This document shows, one piece after another, positions 34,991 through 47,600 of a stretch of DNA of 64,000 nucleotides. This DNA is from Branchiostoma floridae. Taxonomy: Eukaryota > Chordata > Leptocardii > Amphioxiformes > Branchiostomatidae. The stretch spans positions 291,227 through 355,226 of the forward strand of contig NW_023365716.1 of the NCBI RefSeq assembly GCF_000003815.2, given 5' to 3'. The translations under genes and the position numbers were made by a program. The first letter of the stretch is position 1; each line of letters starts with the position of its first letter. The notes below the pieces were generated by a model. The model was not told the DNA's origin and made no database searches. It saw only the letters and a list, made by a program, of their open reading frames with translations.

Positions 34991-35359
34991 GAGTGGATCC
35001 CCCATGTTCTTGCTCTGTGCAATCAAAGTTACTCGGTTACAAAATTGGAACATGTAGTTGGTAGGACATGTCTAAATAAGGTTTCTGAACTGTAGAAACA
35101 CCAAGTCTGGCCTGAGATCTGGAGAGGGCAATAGTACCACCCAGTAGTCAAACCTCCTTGGCTTGAGGATTGATTAGTCATGGCTCCACCCACCTGGTTA
35201 CTGGTCCTCACTGGGGTTACCCACTTAGGGCTTGTCACAACAAGGTTCAGCCAATACCAGACCCTCCTATTTACAATTGTTGTTGGAAAATAAAGAAAGT
35301 AATGATGGTGCCTATGATATTGCTCATATAAAGTCATTGAAAACTGATAGTTTGGTAGG

Positions 35360-35463
35360 GCAACACATAAGATGGATAAAATATTATTATGTACATGTAA
35401 CTAGGAAGTCAAGAACAGTCTTTGTCTTCCTACTTAGTTATTTAATCCATCTTATGTGTCTTA
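35360..35463. repeat. ~100-bp hairpin
   Basis: Arms AACACATAAGATGGAT and ATCCATCTTATGTGTC bracket further complementary stretches (CTAGGAAG against CTTCCTAC), so most of the 100 bp could fold as one stem. It is likely a tiny MITE or a fold-back remnant inside the 10-kb element. Confidence 0.65.
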
Positions 35464-36360
35464 ATCTAACTGTTGGTGCCTAGAAAAATCATTTTGGAGT
35501 TGACTAATTAGAGAGGATCAGAATCAGGCATTCTGTCCACAATTGTGTGCTACACCAGCAGCCCAGAAACCACTAGGGAACTATGGGTTCCAGCCTGTGC
35601 CAGAGGGTAAGGGGTCAACGGAGTATCACCTTTCCTTCTGTGCCTATTGGAAACATCAATGAGACTTAAAGACTACAGAGTCCTATTTTGCACAATTAGT
35701 TGAATCTTCCTTTTCTTTTTCAAATGTTTAATTTAGACACCTTACCAAGTCAATAAATACTACATGATTGTGATAATTACCTAGAGATTTGATAATGAGT
35801 AGTGTAGAGTAGAGTAGAGTTTTTCTGTCACTGGTAGGAACTTCTCATTAACCTTAGAACACATGGACTCAAAAGGGTGGTGATCTCTTGGTGACACTGT
35901 GGTCCTTATCCATTAATCTCCAAGCAGATGTAAGTGGCTCTGTTTTCATTGTTTTAGTTTTTTTTACAAGTAAAGCACGTAAGCAATATCTTTTAAGTAT
36001 GGTATTTATTCCTGGTTTAACTCTTCCTAAGTAGGAAAAATTAAGAAGTGCAGAATCTTATAGAAAGGAGTATTACATGTTGCAAATTAAAATACTTCTC
36101 AAAAGATTGTCAAAATACTGAGTTGAGTCTGATCTTACATCTACTCGAAGATTGGAAGGGGCAGCCTTCCATGAGGGCACCTACCTGGGAACCTTAACTA
36201 AGGCAATAGAGACTGATGCCCTTTTCATACAATTTTAGAAAGCTATAATGCCCTCAACCAACTGGCCCTCAACATAGTGCCAGTCAGCATGGGCAGGGAG
36301 GGTAGGAGAGATTTGAACAGAAACATATGACTCTGTTGAATTTTGATTATCTATCTCTAC

Positions 36361-36466
36361 ATTAAAAAAAAAAAAAAACTCAGATTCTTGTATTTTCCAG
36401 ACAAAATTTAGACAACTACTAGTAATTGCTTTATGAAAATAGAATCTGAGTTTTTTTTGTTTTTGT
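36361..36466. repeat. ~105-bp hairpin MITE-like sequence
   Basis: AAAAAACTCAGATTCTTGTA and TTTT at the left are complementary to AAAATAGAATCTGAGTTTTT at the right, with about 50 bp between. No target duplication was resolved. Confidence 0.6.
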
Positions 36467-36714
36467 TTTTAAATATGATACAGATAGAATGGTATGGCCA
36501 CTTTCCCTGGCCTTCTCTCCCCTGTAATTTGAGCATTCTCAGGAATGCATCTCTTAAGTTGAAATTTCACGGGTGGCTGCAGCCAAGGTTTCTTGGGGTT
36601 TTCAGCTGACCCCAGTGACGTGGCCCTGTTGTTTCTGTAGGAGGACCTCTGAAGGGGACTGATAGGTATGAGATTTGGGGCAAAAACAGACATCAAACAT
36701 GTATTATAATATCA

Positions 36715-36900
36715 CTTTTCAAGACTGTGATGCCCAGCAGTATGCTGGTGAGACAGAAAAGGCTTTTAAAAAGAGGCTCACTGAGCACTAGAGAGACATG
36801 CAAGCAACCCCCACACCATGGCATGACAACACCACCCAGAACAAAATATCACCATCCTCACATGTCAGCCAAGAGCAGATGGTCTCAGTGTGAGTGTAGG
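36715..36900 (+). mobile_element. Possible Penelope-like GIY-YIG endonuclease remnant
   Basis: One frame reads CDAQQYAGETEKAFKKRLTE, then H, a stop, and RDMQATPTPWHDN. The YxGET...KR...EHxRD pattern is that of the GIY-YIG endonuclease of Penelope-like retroelements. The in-frame stop and lack of any reverse transcriptase mark it as a small dead fragment. The match is from memory of the motif. Confidence 0.5.
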
Positions 36901-38970
36901 GTACCAGATGCAGTACATACAAACAATGTATCAGTCTGATCTACAGATCCCACTCCCCAGTCTGCAACACCTCATGAAAATGACAACACTGGTCTCTGAA
37001 GATCTTTAGGTTCAAGTGTCATTTTAGGAACTGGGAAAAACTTTCATAATTAATGGAGAAATGACAGCTTGAAAAAAAATTGGGATTAGGTGCACTTGTG
37101 AACCCAACCTAAAATTTTAAACTAAAAAAAAATTGGGATGCACCACATAAATAGTAGAATGCCCGAAAAACCTACTCAGACTTCATTCTGTTCATTTAAT
37201 TTTTTATACTCGTGCTTAATTTGTTCATAAAAAACATTAGTAAGAAAACTGGAAAGGAATAATTCACAAAATGTTTTTTAGCCAACTTAAGTTATAAAAA
37301 AACAAGCAGAAAAGTGTCAATGTAATATCATTGGAAAATTGAAATTATAATACAATTTCTGCATGTTGTCCAAAAATGCTAAGATATATTACTAAAACAA
37401 TGGTGGAGTTAACTTGCAGCATTGATAACTTCGATAAACCCTAATGGTTCAAATTCTTGATATGGCAGACATTTAATTTTCTTTCTAACAGTTTAGAAGA
37501 ATATGCTGCATACCAGTATATGTTGATATCTTTTCATTACGTAAACCTACGAAAAAATGGGTGCACAGTTCCAAATTTGGTGCACATGCACCCAGTACGT
37601 ATTTCCAGCACTGAAGGATAAAAATCACAGTGTCTTCCAGCTCAGCATCTGCTTTCTGGTCTGAAATGGCCAAGTGAAAACCTGGGCAGGGTGCATGGTA
37701 GATCAATTATCTATGGTTTGGCTGGCCAAGGGTCACCACAGGGAGTGGTACAAAAACAATCTTGCAGGGTGTATCCCCCTTACCAAATTAGGATATGTAC
37801 ATTGAGATGGTGAAAAGTTGTTATCTGAAGGTTGTTGATTCAATACAATTGAAAAAAGTCATTGGCAACTTTGATTCATGAGTAGCAACTGTACACAAGT
37901 ACATCATTCATTTGAATGTGTTTTGTAATTAGCCCTGTAAAATATTTCTGTTTCAACAACTTTACTTTTGATTGAAATGATTTTACAAAATTAACACTAA
38001 ACAGGAATCGATAATAAGGACAGGGTTTCTGAAGGTAACAAACTTAAGAATGTTTCAATATCTAGCTTTAGTGAGACTTACATGTCTGCCCCTTCCCAGT
38101 GGTTTTCCCTTTGGGGAAAGCTTCCAGGTAGCTGTATCATTCTGATGCATACCAATACCTATAGTATTCAATATGTCCATTATGAAGCTCTGTTTTGAAT
38201 CGATTAAGTCATAGTGCCTTCTCCACATGTAGATTAATGAACAGTCTACTTTCAAATTTATATTTTAATGGCAAATTGCTTAATACTAGTACTTCTGTGA
38301 GCCCCCTTTAAAATGTTGATGGTGTAATGTTAAAAGTACAGAATAAAGTGTTTTCCTTTAAGCCCCCTTCACACGATAGCAAGAATCAGCCGGAATGCCG
38401 TAGGAATGAAAATTCTTTGCTATTCCTGACATATTCCTGGCAATTTGTAGTGTGATCCAGACATCCTTACTGCATTCCAGCTATTTGTGCCCGTTCTTTT
38501 GGCTGGCCCGAAAGTTTTTGACATATTAAAAACTGTGAAGGTGCATTCGAAGTGGAGAAATATCAAATGGCATTCAAAGTGGTTTCTAAGTGTATTCTAA
38601 CTATTCTAACTGCAGTATGACCGCATTATGTGGCATTCCAACATTATTCGAAACATTCTTATCTCATTCGATGGAGAACTGAAATTGCAAGCCATTTTGA
38701 ATCCTGTCCGAATGTGGCCGAATGTGGTTTCTTGCAATAGTTGTTTGGATCTTCAATGGTTCACTATATTGTTATAATTGGGTACATTGGACTAACAAGA
38801 AGACACTGCATTTGAAACTTTGTGTATTATAGTAAACTATACACCCCCAGTGAATCTGAAACATGTCCTAGTTTTCTCAAAGGGAAGTGTGGAATGGATC
38901 ACTGATTTTTTTTAAACGAGTTTGCTCAGGCCATTGACCACTTGTAGGCACCAAACTACATGTACGTTCA
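36901..38970. other. Interior of the 10-kb element, mostly unassigned
   Basis: No gene recognised. Repeat-like pieces include paired AAAAATTGGGAT...GTGCACC segments near 37070-37145 and 37550-37600, and a segment near 38360-38760 whose start (TAAGCCCCCTTCACACGATA) looks like one end of a PIF/Harbinger-type element with the other end unclear. Confidence 0.4.
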
Positions 38971-38974
38971 CTGT

Positions 38975-39390
38975 AGCAGCATCTCTTCTCCCAAAGTCAG
39001 AAACATAGAGCTTTAGCGAGTTCGGCTCACTGACTCAATAGGCGAAGCAGGGGCTACGAGGCTACTCCGGGAATACCAGGTACCGTAGTACCCATCTAGA
39101 CAGAATAGTTTGATCCACTCACACTGGGAAGGTCCCCTACTCTTTTTGATAAGTGTGGGGGGTTGGTTCAGGCTCTTACTTGCCTGGGATATGGCTCTCC
39201 CCAAAGAAGGGACCTCCAGTTAACGTCCTATCCAAGGGACAGTTCTAGCCAAAGCTAGGTACTCATCTTTCACCTGAGTGAGGTGAGGAAAGTTGTGTTA
39301 AGTGTCTTTCCCAAGGGCACAAGATAAATGACATGGCAGGTTTCGAACCCAGGACCTCTTTGCCTGAGCCCAAAGCGCTGCCGATTACAC
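38975..39390 (-). mobile_element. tRNA-derived SINE / composite dispersed repeat
   Basis: On the minus strand, GGCAGCGCTTTGGGCTCAGG and CTGGGTTCGAAACC (B box) are followed by CTTGTGCCCTTGGGAAAGAC and ACTTAACACAACTTTCCTCA, matching the SINE at 40603 in order. The lower-coordinate half (38980-39130) matches 61490-61640, for example CACTGACTCAATAGGCGAAG. Confidence 0.7.
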
Positions 39391-40590
39391 ATGTGATCCT
39401 ACAGTACAATGCTTCTTCATCTGCAATTTATCAACTATTTTAATGAAAGATTGTAAATGGCATGTGGAACATCCTTTCATACAAGAACAACTCTTTGCTG
39501 GCACACTGTGAATTTGCAATTTTATGGAAAGTTCTTGGAATGCAGGAAGCTTAATAGGGACACATCCTGTCACATTCAACTAAATGTGACTCAATCTATA
39601 GCTGATGGGCTCAATGTGTAGTGCTACATGTAGCCTTGGGCAAACTTGTCATTGACCAGGTTATATGTATATGTGTCAATGAAGTGCATTTGAAACAAGC
39701 TCATCTGTCATGGACATGCTCAGTGTCAGAAACTAATCCTTTAAGTAAACAGAGGTTGTCCTAGAACAGCTGCTATGATGATACCAGCTTCTGGTGTTAC
39801 CCAAAGCCCAAAGTGGGTGTTCCAGGGTTTTCTCTTTTCCACATTATCAAGTCACAAAAAGGCTTTGTTTATCTGCTTGGTACGATAAAACTTCACTCTG
39901 AAAACTGAGAGGTGATCCTACTGGTAAATTTTACCCGAACAAAATTAAGCACAACAAGACTATTATTTCTTCATATCAAATGCTTGATTTACAAGGTAAA
40001 TCTCATGTATATTACCTTAGGCCCTCTGCCCTCAGACATGCTGCCTATTTAGCTACATAATATGAGCAGGATTCTTTCTCCCACACGCCCCAAAAGTATG
40101 ATCAATGCACCATCTCTTGACAGAAGTGGCATTCCCCCAAGACCCCCTACAGGAGGGCCTGCATTCAATAGACATACATTGTATGACCATGTGTTTTTAC
40201 TCAGCAGCTACACATAGGCTGTTTTATTGTTGTATGGCACATGCAAAAGTAGACAAGTAGACACATTTAAGTAGAAATAATTTGAAGAAAAAAAGGCACT
40301 GCACAGGTTCTTGAGTCTTAAAGATTGACCATGCATGGACCTGTGATTACATGGCAATTTCATGGCATTCTCACTGGGAATGTGGGCCTTCTGCCTGAAT
40401 GTGTTCTAGTTTCCTCACAGCAAGGGGGCTCATGGGATTACTTTGAGACAAACTAATTTGCCATGGCTACTTACAAAATGATCTTAGGTAAACAAGAGGC
40501 CTTGTGAAGTAGCTACTGGTGTAGAGGTCTGCTGGTATTACAAGCATTAGTAAGACAGTGCTTGAGCCAATGATGGAATACAATTGCTGA
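39391..40590. other. Interior of the 10-kb element, nothing recognised
   Basis: Non-coding AT-rich DNA between two SINE copies. No terminal repeats, domains or RNA genes were seen. Confidence 0.4.
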
Positions 40591-40595
40591 AATAC

Positions 40596-40710
40596 AAGTG
40601 AGATCACGTGGCGCAGCGGCAGCATGTTAGGCTCAAGACCGAGACGTCGTGAGTGCGAACCTTAACTTGCCATGTCACCAACCTTGTGCCATTGGGAAAG
40701 GCACTTTAAA
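40596..40710 (+). mobile_element. tRNA-derived SINE, cut by assembly gap
   Basis: GATCACGTGGCGCAGCGGCA (A box) and GAGTGCGAACC (B-box-like), then CTTGCCATGTCACCAACCTT and GTGCCATTGGGAAAGGCACT before the N gap. The head is nearly identical to that at 1743 (GATCACGTAGCGCAGCGGCA). Confidence 0.75.
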
Positions 40711-40831
40711 NNNNNNNNNNNNNNNNNNNNNNNNNNNNNNNNNNNNNNNNNNNNNNNNNNNNNNNNNNNNNNNNNNNNNNNNNNNNNNNNNNNNNNNNNN
40801 NNNNNNNNNNNNNNNNNNNNNNNNNNNNNNN
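40711..40831. other. Assembly gap (121 N)
   Basis: Unknown bases inside the 10-kb element. Confidence 1.
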
Positions 40832-40922
40832 GAGCAAACATAACATAACTGTCTGAATGTTAATGGGAGTAAACGAAGAAATATAATTTCGCAGGTGAAA
40901 AGTTGCACTCCTTTCATTGGTG

Positions 40923-41435
40923 TAACTCTTTCTCAAACTTATGATACATATACTATCAATGCCAGCGCAAGACCTGCTTGTAGATTATAACAAAGGTCCT
41001 CCAGAACCTACGGTACCTCTACACTGGACCATACATGATGACAGCAAAGCTACCGTTAAATGAATCATGGTTAACATAGTGAAGCATAATCACCCTTGGA
41101 AACTCTGTGCGCTTTATTAATATCATGCAATAAGAACTATTATGCATAATTATGCATAAACCTAAGAAGAATTATGCATAATTATGCATAACCCCAAGAA
41201 ACCTTATGCATAATTATGCATAATTATGCATAACTCTAAGAAGGGTTATGCATAATTATGCATAATTATGCATAACTAGACTAATCCCCAGGGGGTCATC
41301 AATGGCGGCTACGTATTTCTTACATCATTTTTACCTATACTACGTGATATCAGCCCATCTGGGTATATGGTTGCTGAGATATGGGAGGTCAGTCAGGAAT
41401 TAAACTGGAACAGCAGAATTAAACTGGAGGCTGTT
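40923..41435 (-). repeat. Right terminal inverted repeat of the 10-kb element
   Basis: Reverse complement of 31361-31878 with scattered substitutions and small indels. It contains the matching TTATGCATAA blocks at 41140-41275 and ends GGAGGCTGTT at 41435. Only 252 bp separate it from the thioredoxin exon of the NME8-like gene. Confidence 0.85.
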
Positions 41436-41687
41436 ATCTACATCTACATATATATAGTACTGGGCAATGCCACTAGCAGGACTTTGTGCCCAGGGGAGTG
41501 AGGATGCCCTAGCAAACCGATGGTGGTCAGACAAAATAGTGAAAATTGAATTCATTCAATAAACAAAAATAACAGTGCTGTGCTGTACATGCTACGTTGT
41601 ACACTCTTAGCATGTACACACTAACTCTCCCCTCTGCTGTCCCCAGTGATTGACATGTGCCAGTAACCCTAACCCTGCTGTTCGCAG

Positions 41688-44600
41688 TGATTGACGTGTA
41701 CCAGGCCTGGGCCGGACCGTGCGCTGCCGTGAACGGGATGCTCCGCAGGATCAAGAACGAACTGGGAGACGACCTGCTGCGGTTCGCCTCGGTAAGGCCC
41801 AAATATGGACTAAAGGCACTGTTTAAGGTTCGCCTCGGTAAGGCCCAAATATGGATAAAAGCACTGTTTAAGGTTTGCCTCGGTAAGGCCCAAATATGGA
41901 CTAAAGGCACTGTTTAAGGTTCGCCTCGGTAAGGCCCAAATATGGATAAAAGCACTGTTTAAGGTTTGCCTCGGTAAGGCCCAAATATGGATAAAAGCAC
42001 TGTTTAAGGTTTGCCTCGGTAAGGCCCAAATATGGACTAAAGGCCCAAATATGGACTACAGGCTTTGTTTTCGCTGAATGAAGAGCTGCTGATCCAGTTC
42101 TAAATGTCATCATTGCTTCATGTGTTACAGTTCACTTTTCTTGCAGACTGTCAGTATGTGACATGTCTGTGTGCCTTTGTAAGGTCAGTATGTGACATGT
42201 CTGTGTGCCTTTGTAAGGTCAGTATGTGACATGTCTGTGTGCCTTTGTAAGGTCAGTATGTGACATGTCTGTGTGCCTTTGTAAGGTCAGTATGTGACAT
42301 GTCTGTGTGCCTTTGTAAGGTCAGTATGTGACATGTCTGTGTGCCTTTGTAAGGTCAGTATGTGACATGTCTGTGTGCCTTTGTAAGGTCAGTATGTGAC
42401 ATGTCTGTGTGCCTTTGTAAGGTCAGTATGTGACATGTCTGTGTGCCTTTGTAAGGTCAGTATGTGACATGTCTGTGTGCCTTTGTAAGGTCAGTATGTG
42501 ACATGTCTGTGTGCCTTTGTAAGGTCAGTATGTGACATGTCTGTGTGCCTTTGTAAGGTCAGTATGTGACATGTCTGTGTGCCTTTGTAAGGTCAGTATG
42601 TGACATGTCTGTGTGCCTTTGTAAGGTCAGTATGTGACATGTCTGTGTGCCTTTGTAAGGTCAGTATGTGACATGTCTGTGTGCCTTTGTAAGGTCAGTA
42701 TGTGACATGTCTGTGTGCCTTTGTAAGGTCAGTATGTGACATGTCTGTGTGCCTTTGTAAGGTCAGTATGTGACATGTCTGTGTGCCTTTGTAAGGTCTG
42801 GAGTGTGAATTATACAGATGTTGTCTGCCTCCCCCCAACCATCCCCCCACCCCCACCCCTTCAGGCTGAAGCTGACAACATCGAGGCGCTGGAGAGATAT
42901 CGGGGAAGATGTCAGCCAACTTTCCTCTTCTTTGCAGTAAGCAGTTTCAAATCTTTTATTCAAATTTTTTCTGAATCATCTGCAACATGTTTGAGCTTGA
43001 TGTTCCTTGAGTAAGAGCGCAAACTGCAAACACACACGAGTGAAAATGAACTGATTATCTCTCCGCACGTTTCAGGGAGGGGAACTTGTGCACGTGATAC
43101 GAGGCGCGAACGCGCCGCTGATTAATAAAGCCATCCCAGACCTGCTGAAGGCGGAACACAGTGTGCTGGAGGACGGGTCCGAGAGGAAAGTGGTACGTAT
43201 CGCGTCGTTGATATTGCTACACTGGTGTACGTGGTACGTATCGCATCTTTGCTACACTGGTGTAAGTGGTACGTACCGCGTCTTTGCTACACTGGTGTAC
43301 GTGGTACGTACCGCGTCTTTGCTACACTGATGTAAGTGGTACGTACCGCGTCTTTGCTACACTGATGTAAGTGGTATGTACCGCGTCTTTGCTACACTGG
43401 TGTAAGTGGTACGTACATCGTAGACCCGGCTAGGCAATCTTGAGGTGAATTGATACGATAGTGAATCAATACTCTATCTATCTTGGTCACTTTGTGGATG
43501 AAAATTCATGCAAAAACTCATTGGAAAATAATATGAAAGACAGTGCAGACATGGTGCCCTCTGACCTTTACCCTCTGCCCCCAGATCACCGACCCGATAT
43601 TTGACCAGGAAGACAAGGAAGCTGATGCAGAGGAGGAGGAGGAGGAGGCTGGGGAGGAAGGTGGGGCTGTTGCCATGGCAACATGTGGCTGTTTATATAT
43701 TCTTAACTTGTGTACCCTCTTCTTCTTAAGGCAGTGTTCTATCAACCACTTTATTACTCTACACAAGTTCTGGAGGTCTTGTATATAGATTAGATTTAAG
43801 TTAGAAATTAGAAATAAGTACTAAGTATCTTTGGTGTGTTCAGGAAAATTGTGATGCTTGAAAAGTAGAGAAATAGCTCAGGTACATTTTTGTACCTCTT
43901 ACACAAGACGTTGACCTATAAGAAAACCATCACTGATGGCTTAACCATGGAGGTAAGCACCCTAGCAGGGGTTAACATGTACATGTGTATGAAGATCACA
44001 CACAAACTGCAGGTACATGTGTATGAAGATCACACACAAACTGCAGGCATATGTGTATGAAGATCACACACTCATGATAACTAATGTGTCTACAGATGCC
44101 GGCCCTCAGAAGGAGGTCACCGTCGCCATCATCAAGCCTGATGCTGTGCAGGCGGGACATGTGGAGGACATCATACAGAGGGTAACTACATACCTACATA
44201 ACTTATCTACCTTCATACGGGGGGTACCTACCTAGCTACATACCTACCTTTCCAAACTTAAGGTGGTTTCTAGTGAAGGTCTGTTAGTTGTAGGGAAATA
44301 CTGACAAGCCATGTCTAAACATAGTTCCCCCACAGCCACCCCGTTGTCTCCATTCTTCATTTCATCTAGTGGGACACAGAGAAAAAGTTGGGCCTCTCAT
44401 AGAAACTGATAATATATGACCTTGCTATAGGACATACGTGTACTGCAAGTCTCAGGGAATGTAGGAGAAATCTTCACCTCCTGTCAGTTGTAAGGAAATG
44501 AGATGGTTAATGTGTAAATTTTCCTTCTGCAGGTGAAGGATGCTGGGTTTGAGATCCTGGCCCAGGAGGAGAGGATGCTGACGGAGGAGGAAGCTCGGGA

Positions 44601-47600
44601 GTTCTACAGTCACAAGGCCGATGAGGTGAGCAGGGATCATCACCAATATAATTGTCACTTGCATATAAAAGTTCATGTTTTATGTGTCACTTGGTAAAGT
44701 CCGAAGGCTTGCAAAATGGGTTTGTGTTTATCTGATGCAGCTGTTGAATTTGGCTGTGTACTAGCTCTGAATAGTGCCAGCTTTCATCCAATGAAGTAGA
44801 GATCTAGCACTAATGAATGAACAGCTACATGCTTTAATTTGTGGATCAAATGTGCCAGACATGCAGCTTGTGACATACTCTGAACTTTTTCTATTCGGGG
44901 ATGCAGGACCCTGATGTACATTGCTTGTTTCTCTCCTCTTGCAAAGAAATCAGGATTTGAGTTACGTAAACATCTTTCATTCAAGAGTCAAAGTTGTGTA
45001 TTCTGAACAGATGTTCCTCTATGCTGACCAGCCTGCTGTATTTACAAGAGTTGTGTACTAGTTTGTTTGTTTGTTTACAGGAGTTCTTTGACGAGCTGGT
45101 AGCGTTCATGGCGAGCGGCCCCTCCCACGTGTTGGTTCTGTCCAAGGGCGATGATGCAGGCGCAGAGGTCATCGATGAGTGGAGGAAGATCATTGGTCCG
45201 TTTGACTCGACCGTTGCCAAGGAGGAGGCACCAGACAGGTGAGTGGACACTGTTTTGTTTCTGCCACTCCTGTGTGAGCTTGATAAAACAGGCAAGTAAG
45301 GGTCAGCAGCCTTGTCAACATCTCAAACACTGAATTTTGTGAATCTGATGGCACTAATGTGTTTGGAAACCGCACATTTGACAGTATTTTTTTTTTAAAG
45401 CAAAAAAATAACATATTTCAAGAGTAGGTCTGAAAGAAATGTTTGTGTATATTGATGATGATAACTATGAATGTTACTCTTCCCAAGAAATTGAGATCTT
45501 TAATGTTTTGTCCGCAGCTTACGAGCCCAGTATGGTACAGACAAGAGCATGAACGCCCTGCACGGCAGCGACTCTCACGAGATGGCCACCAGAGAACTCG
45601 CTTTCTTCTTCCCCAACTTCCAGGTCAGTTTCCAAAAAAATATTCCAGGTCAGCCTTCTTTCTCAAAACTGACTCACACAGTGTTGGTTTTCAAAACCAG
45701 TGCCGTCTTGTATCCTAAATACACCTTATGTTCTCTCCAACTGTTGCTAACTTTTTAGGTCATTCAAAGTTCTTTCTAATAATAGGTTTTTTATAATCCT
45801 ATGTTTCACAGATTCCCAAGTCAGAAGCGAAGCCTGCAGAGAAGAGACTGCAGAGAACGCTGGCACTCATCAGGCCCGACGCACTCAAGGAGCACAAGGG
45901 TAGGACAGGCTAAAGGGTTTACACACACACAGGAGCACAAGGGTAGGACAGGCTAAAGGGTTTACACACACAGGAGCACAAGGGTAGGACAGGCTGCAGG
46001 GTTTACACACACTCAGGAACACTAAGGGTAGGACAGGCTGCAGGGTTTACACACACTCAGGAACACTAGGGTAGGACAGGCTAAAGGGTTTACACACACA
46101 CAGGAACACTAGGGTAGGACAGGCTAAAGGGTTTACACACACCCAGGAGCACAAGGGTAGGGCAGGCTAAAGGGTTTACACACACACAGGAACACAAGGG
46201 TAGGACAGGCTAAAGGGTTTACACACACTCAGGAACACAAGGGTAGGACAGGCTAAAGGGTTTACACACACACAGGAGCACAAGGGTAGGACAGGCTAAA
46301 GGGTTTACACACACACAGGAGCACAAGGGTAGGGCAGGCTAAAGGGTTTACACACACACAGGAGCACAAGGGTAGGACAGGCTAAAGGGTTTACACACAC
46401 AGGAGCACAAGGGTAGGACAGGCTGCAGGGTTTACACACACAGGAGCACAAGGGTAGGACAGGCTAAAGGGTTTACACACACACAGGAGCACAAGGGTAG
46501 GACAGGCTAAAGGGTTTACACACACACAGGAGCACAAGGGTAGGACAGGCTAAAGGGTTTACACACACAGGAGTACAAGGGTAGGACAGGCTAAAGGGTT
46601 TACACACACTCAGGAACACAAGGGTAGGACATGCTAAAGGGTTTACACACACAGGAGCACAAGGGTAGGACAGGCTAAAGGGTTTACACACACTCAGGAA
46701 CACAAGGGTAGGACAGGCTAAAGGGTTTACACACACAGGAGTACAAGGGTAGGACAGGCTAAAGGGTTTACACACACTCAGGAACACTAAGGGTAGGACA
46801 GGCTAAAGGGTTTACACACACTCAGACACAAGGTAGACAGGCTAAAGGGTTTACACACACACAGATAAAACAGTTTCCCCCCCCCATCGAACCAGCGCCC
46901 CGCGAAGGGTTTACACACTCAGGAACACTAGGGTAGGACAGGCTAAAGGGTTTACACACACTCAGGAGCACAAGGGTAGGACAGGCTAAAGGGTTTACAC
47001 AACATTCTGTATTGAAATGTAATGCAAGAGTAGCAGAAAAACTACTCATTTTGTGACCGGAGTCCAGCAGAAACACTGCATCCTATCACAGGGTCATTTC
47101 CCAGTTGACAAGGGATCTCTACAATCATCATTTGACATAGTAATCATGACAAATCCCTGATAGGTAATGGATATGCCTCCCAGATGAGATTGGTTAAGAT
47201 CCAGGAGGCTGGGTTCACTGTGGTCCTGCTGTAATCATGACTAATGACAGGTGTACCCCCTGTAATAACCCCCCTATAATCCCCCCCTGTAATGACCCCC
47301 TGTACATGACCCCCCCTGTAATAACCCCCCTGTAATAACCCCCCTGTACAGATGAGATCCTAGCTAAGATCCAGGAGGCTGGCTTCACAGTGGCCCTGCA
47401 GAAGGAGATGCAGCTGACCAAGGACCAGGCAGCAGAGTTCTACAAGGAGCACGAAGGACAGGTGGGACAGTGTTATATCGTGTATCTGCAGGAGTATTAA
47501 ATATATAATAGTGTTTCAGGGTGCTTTCACAGCAAGGACTGCTTTGCATTCACAATGTAACAATGCAAGTTAGACACTAGGACAAACGATTTCTACCTTC

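Larger units (their letters stand above)
32900..35046. repeat. Intermediate inverted repeat around the THAP element
   Basis: The segment 32900-32957 (GTAACTTTGTAACCAA, then GAGCAAGAACATGGGGGATC and CACTCC) is repeated inverted at about 34992-35046 (GGAGTGGATCCCCCATGTTC and TTGCTCTG, then GTTACAAAATTGG). It encloses the THAP element asymmetrically, giving three nested inverted-repeat pairs inside the 10-kb element. Confidence 0.75.
31361..41435. mobile_element. 10-kb composite element with ~515-bp terminal inverted repeats
   Basis: Left terminus AACAGCCTCCAGTTTAATTC (31361) and right terminus, its complement, ending at 41435. Inverted similarity extends from 31361 to about 31878 and from 41435 back to about 40923, including palindromic TTATGCATAA tandem repeats. 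ATC lies on both sides (31358-31360 and 41436-41438), a possible 3-bp target duplication. The interior holds a THAP-transposon remnant, a Penelope-like scrap, SINEs and a 121-bp N gap. No intact transposase frame was found. Superfamily is unassigned. It could be one large non-autonomous transposon with later insertions, or a segment captured between two oppositely oriented elements. Confidence 0.7.

Noticed and set aside
46473-46787. Minus-strand frame with a repeating VCKPFSLSYPC-like unit
   Set aside because: It is the reverse strand of the 41-45-bp minisatellite inside an NME8-like intron and is not a repeat protein.
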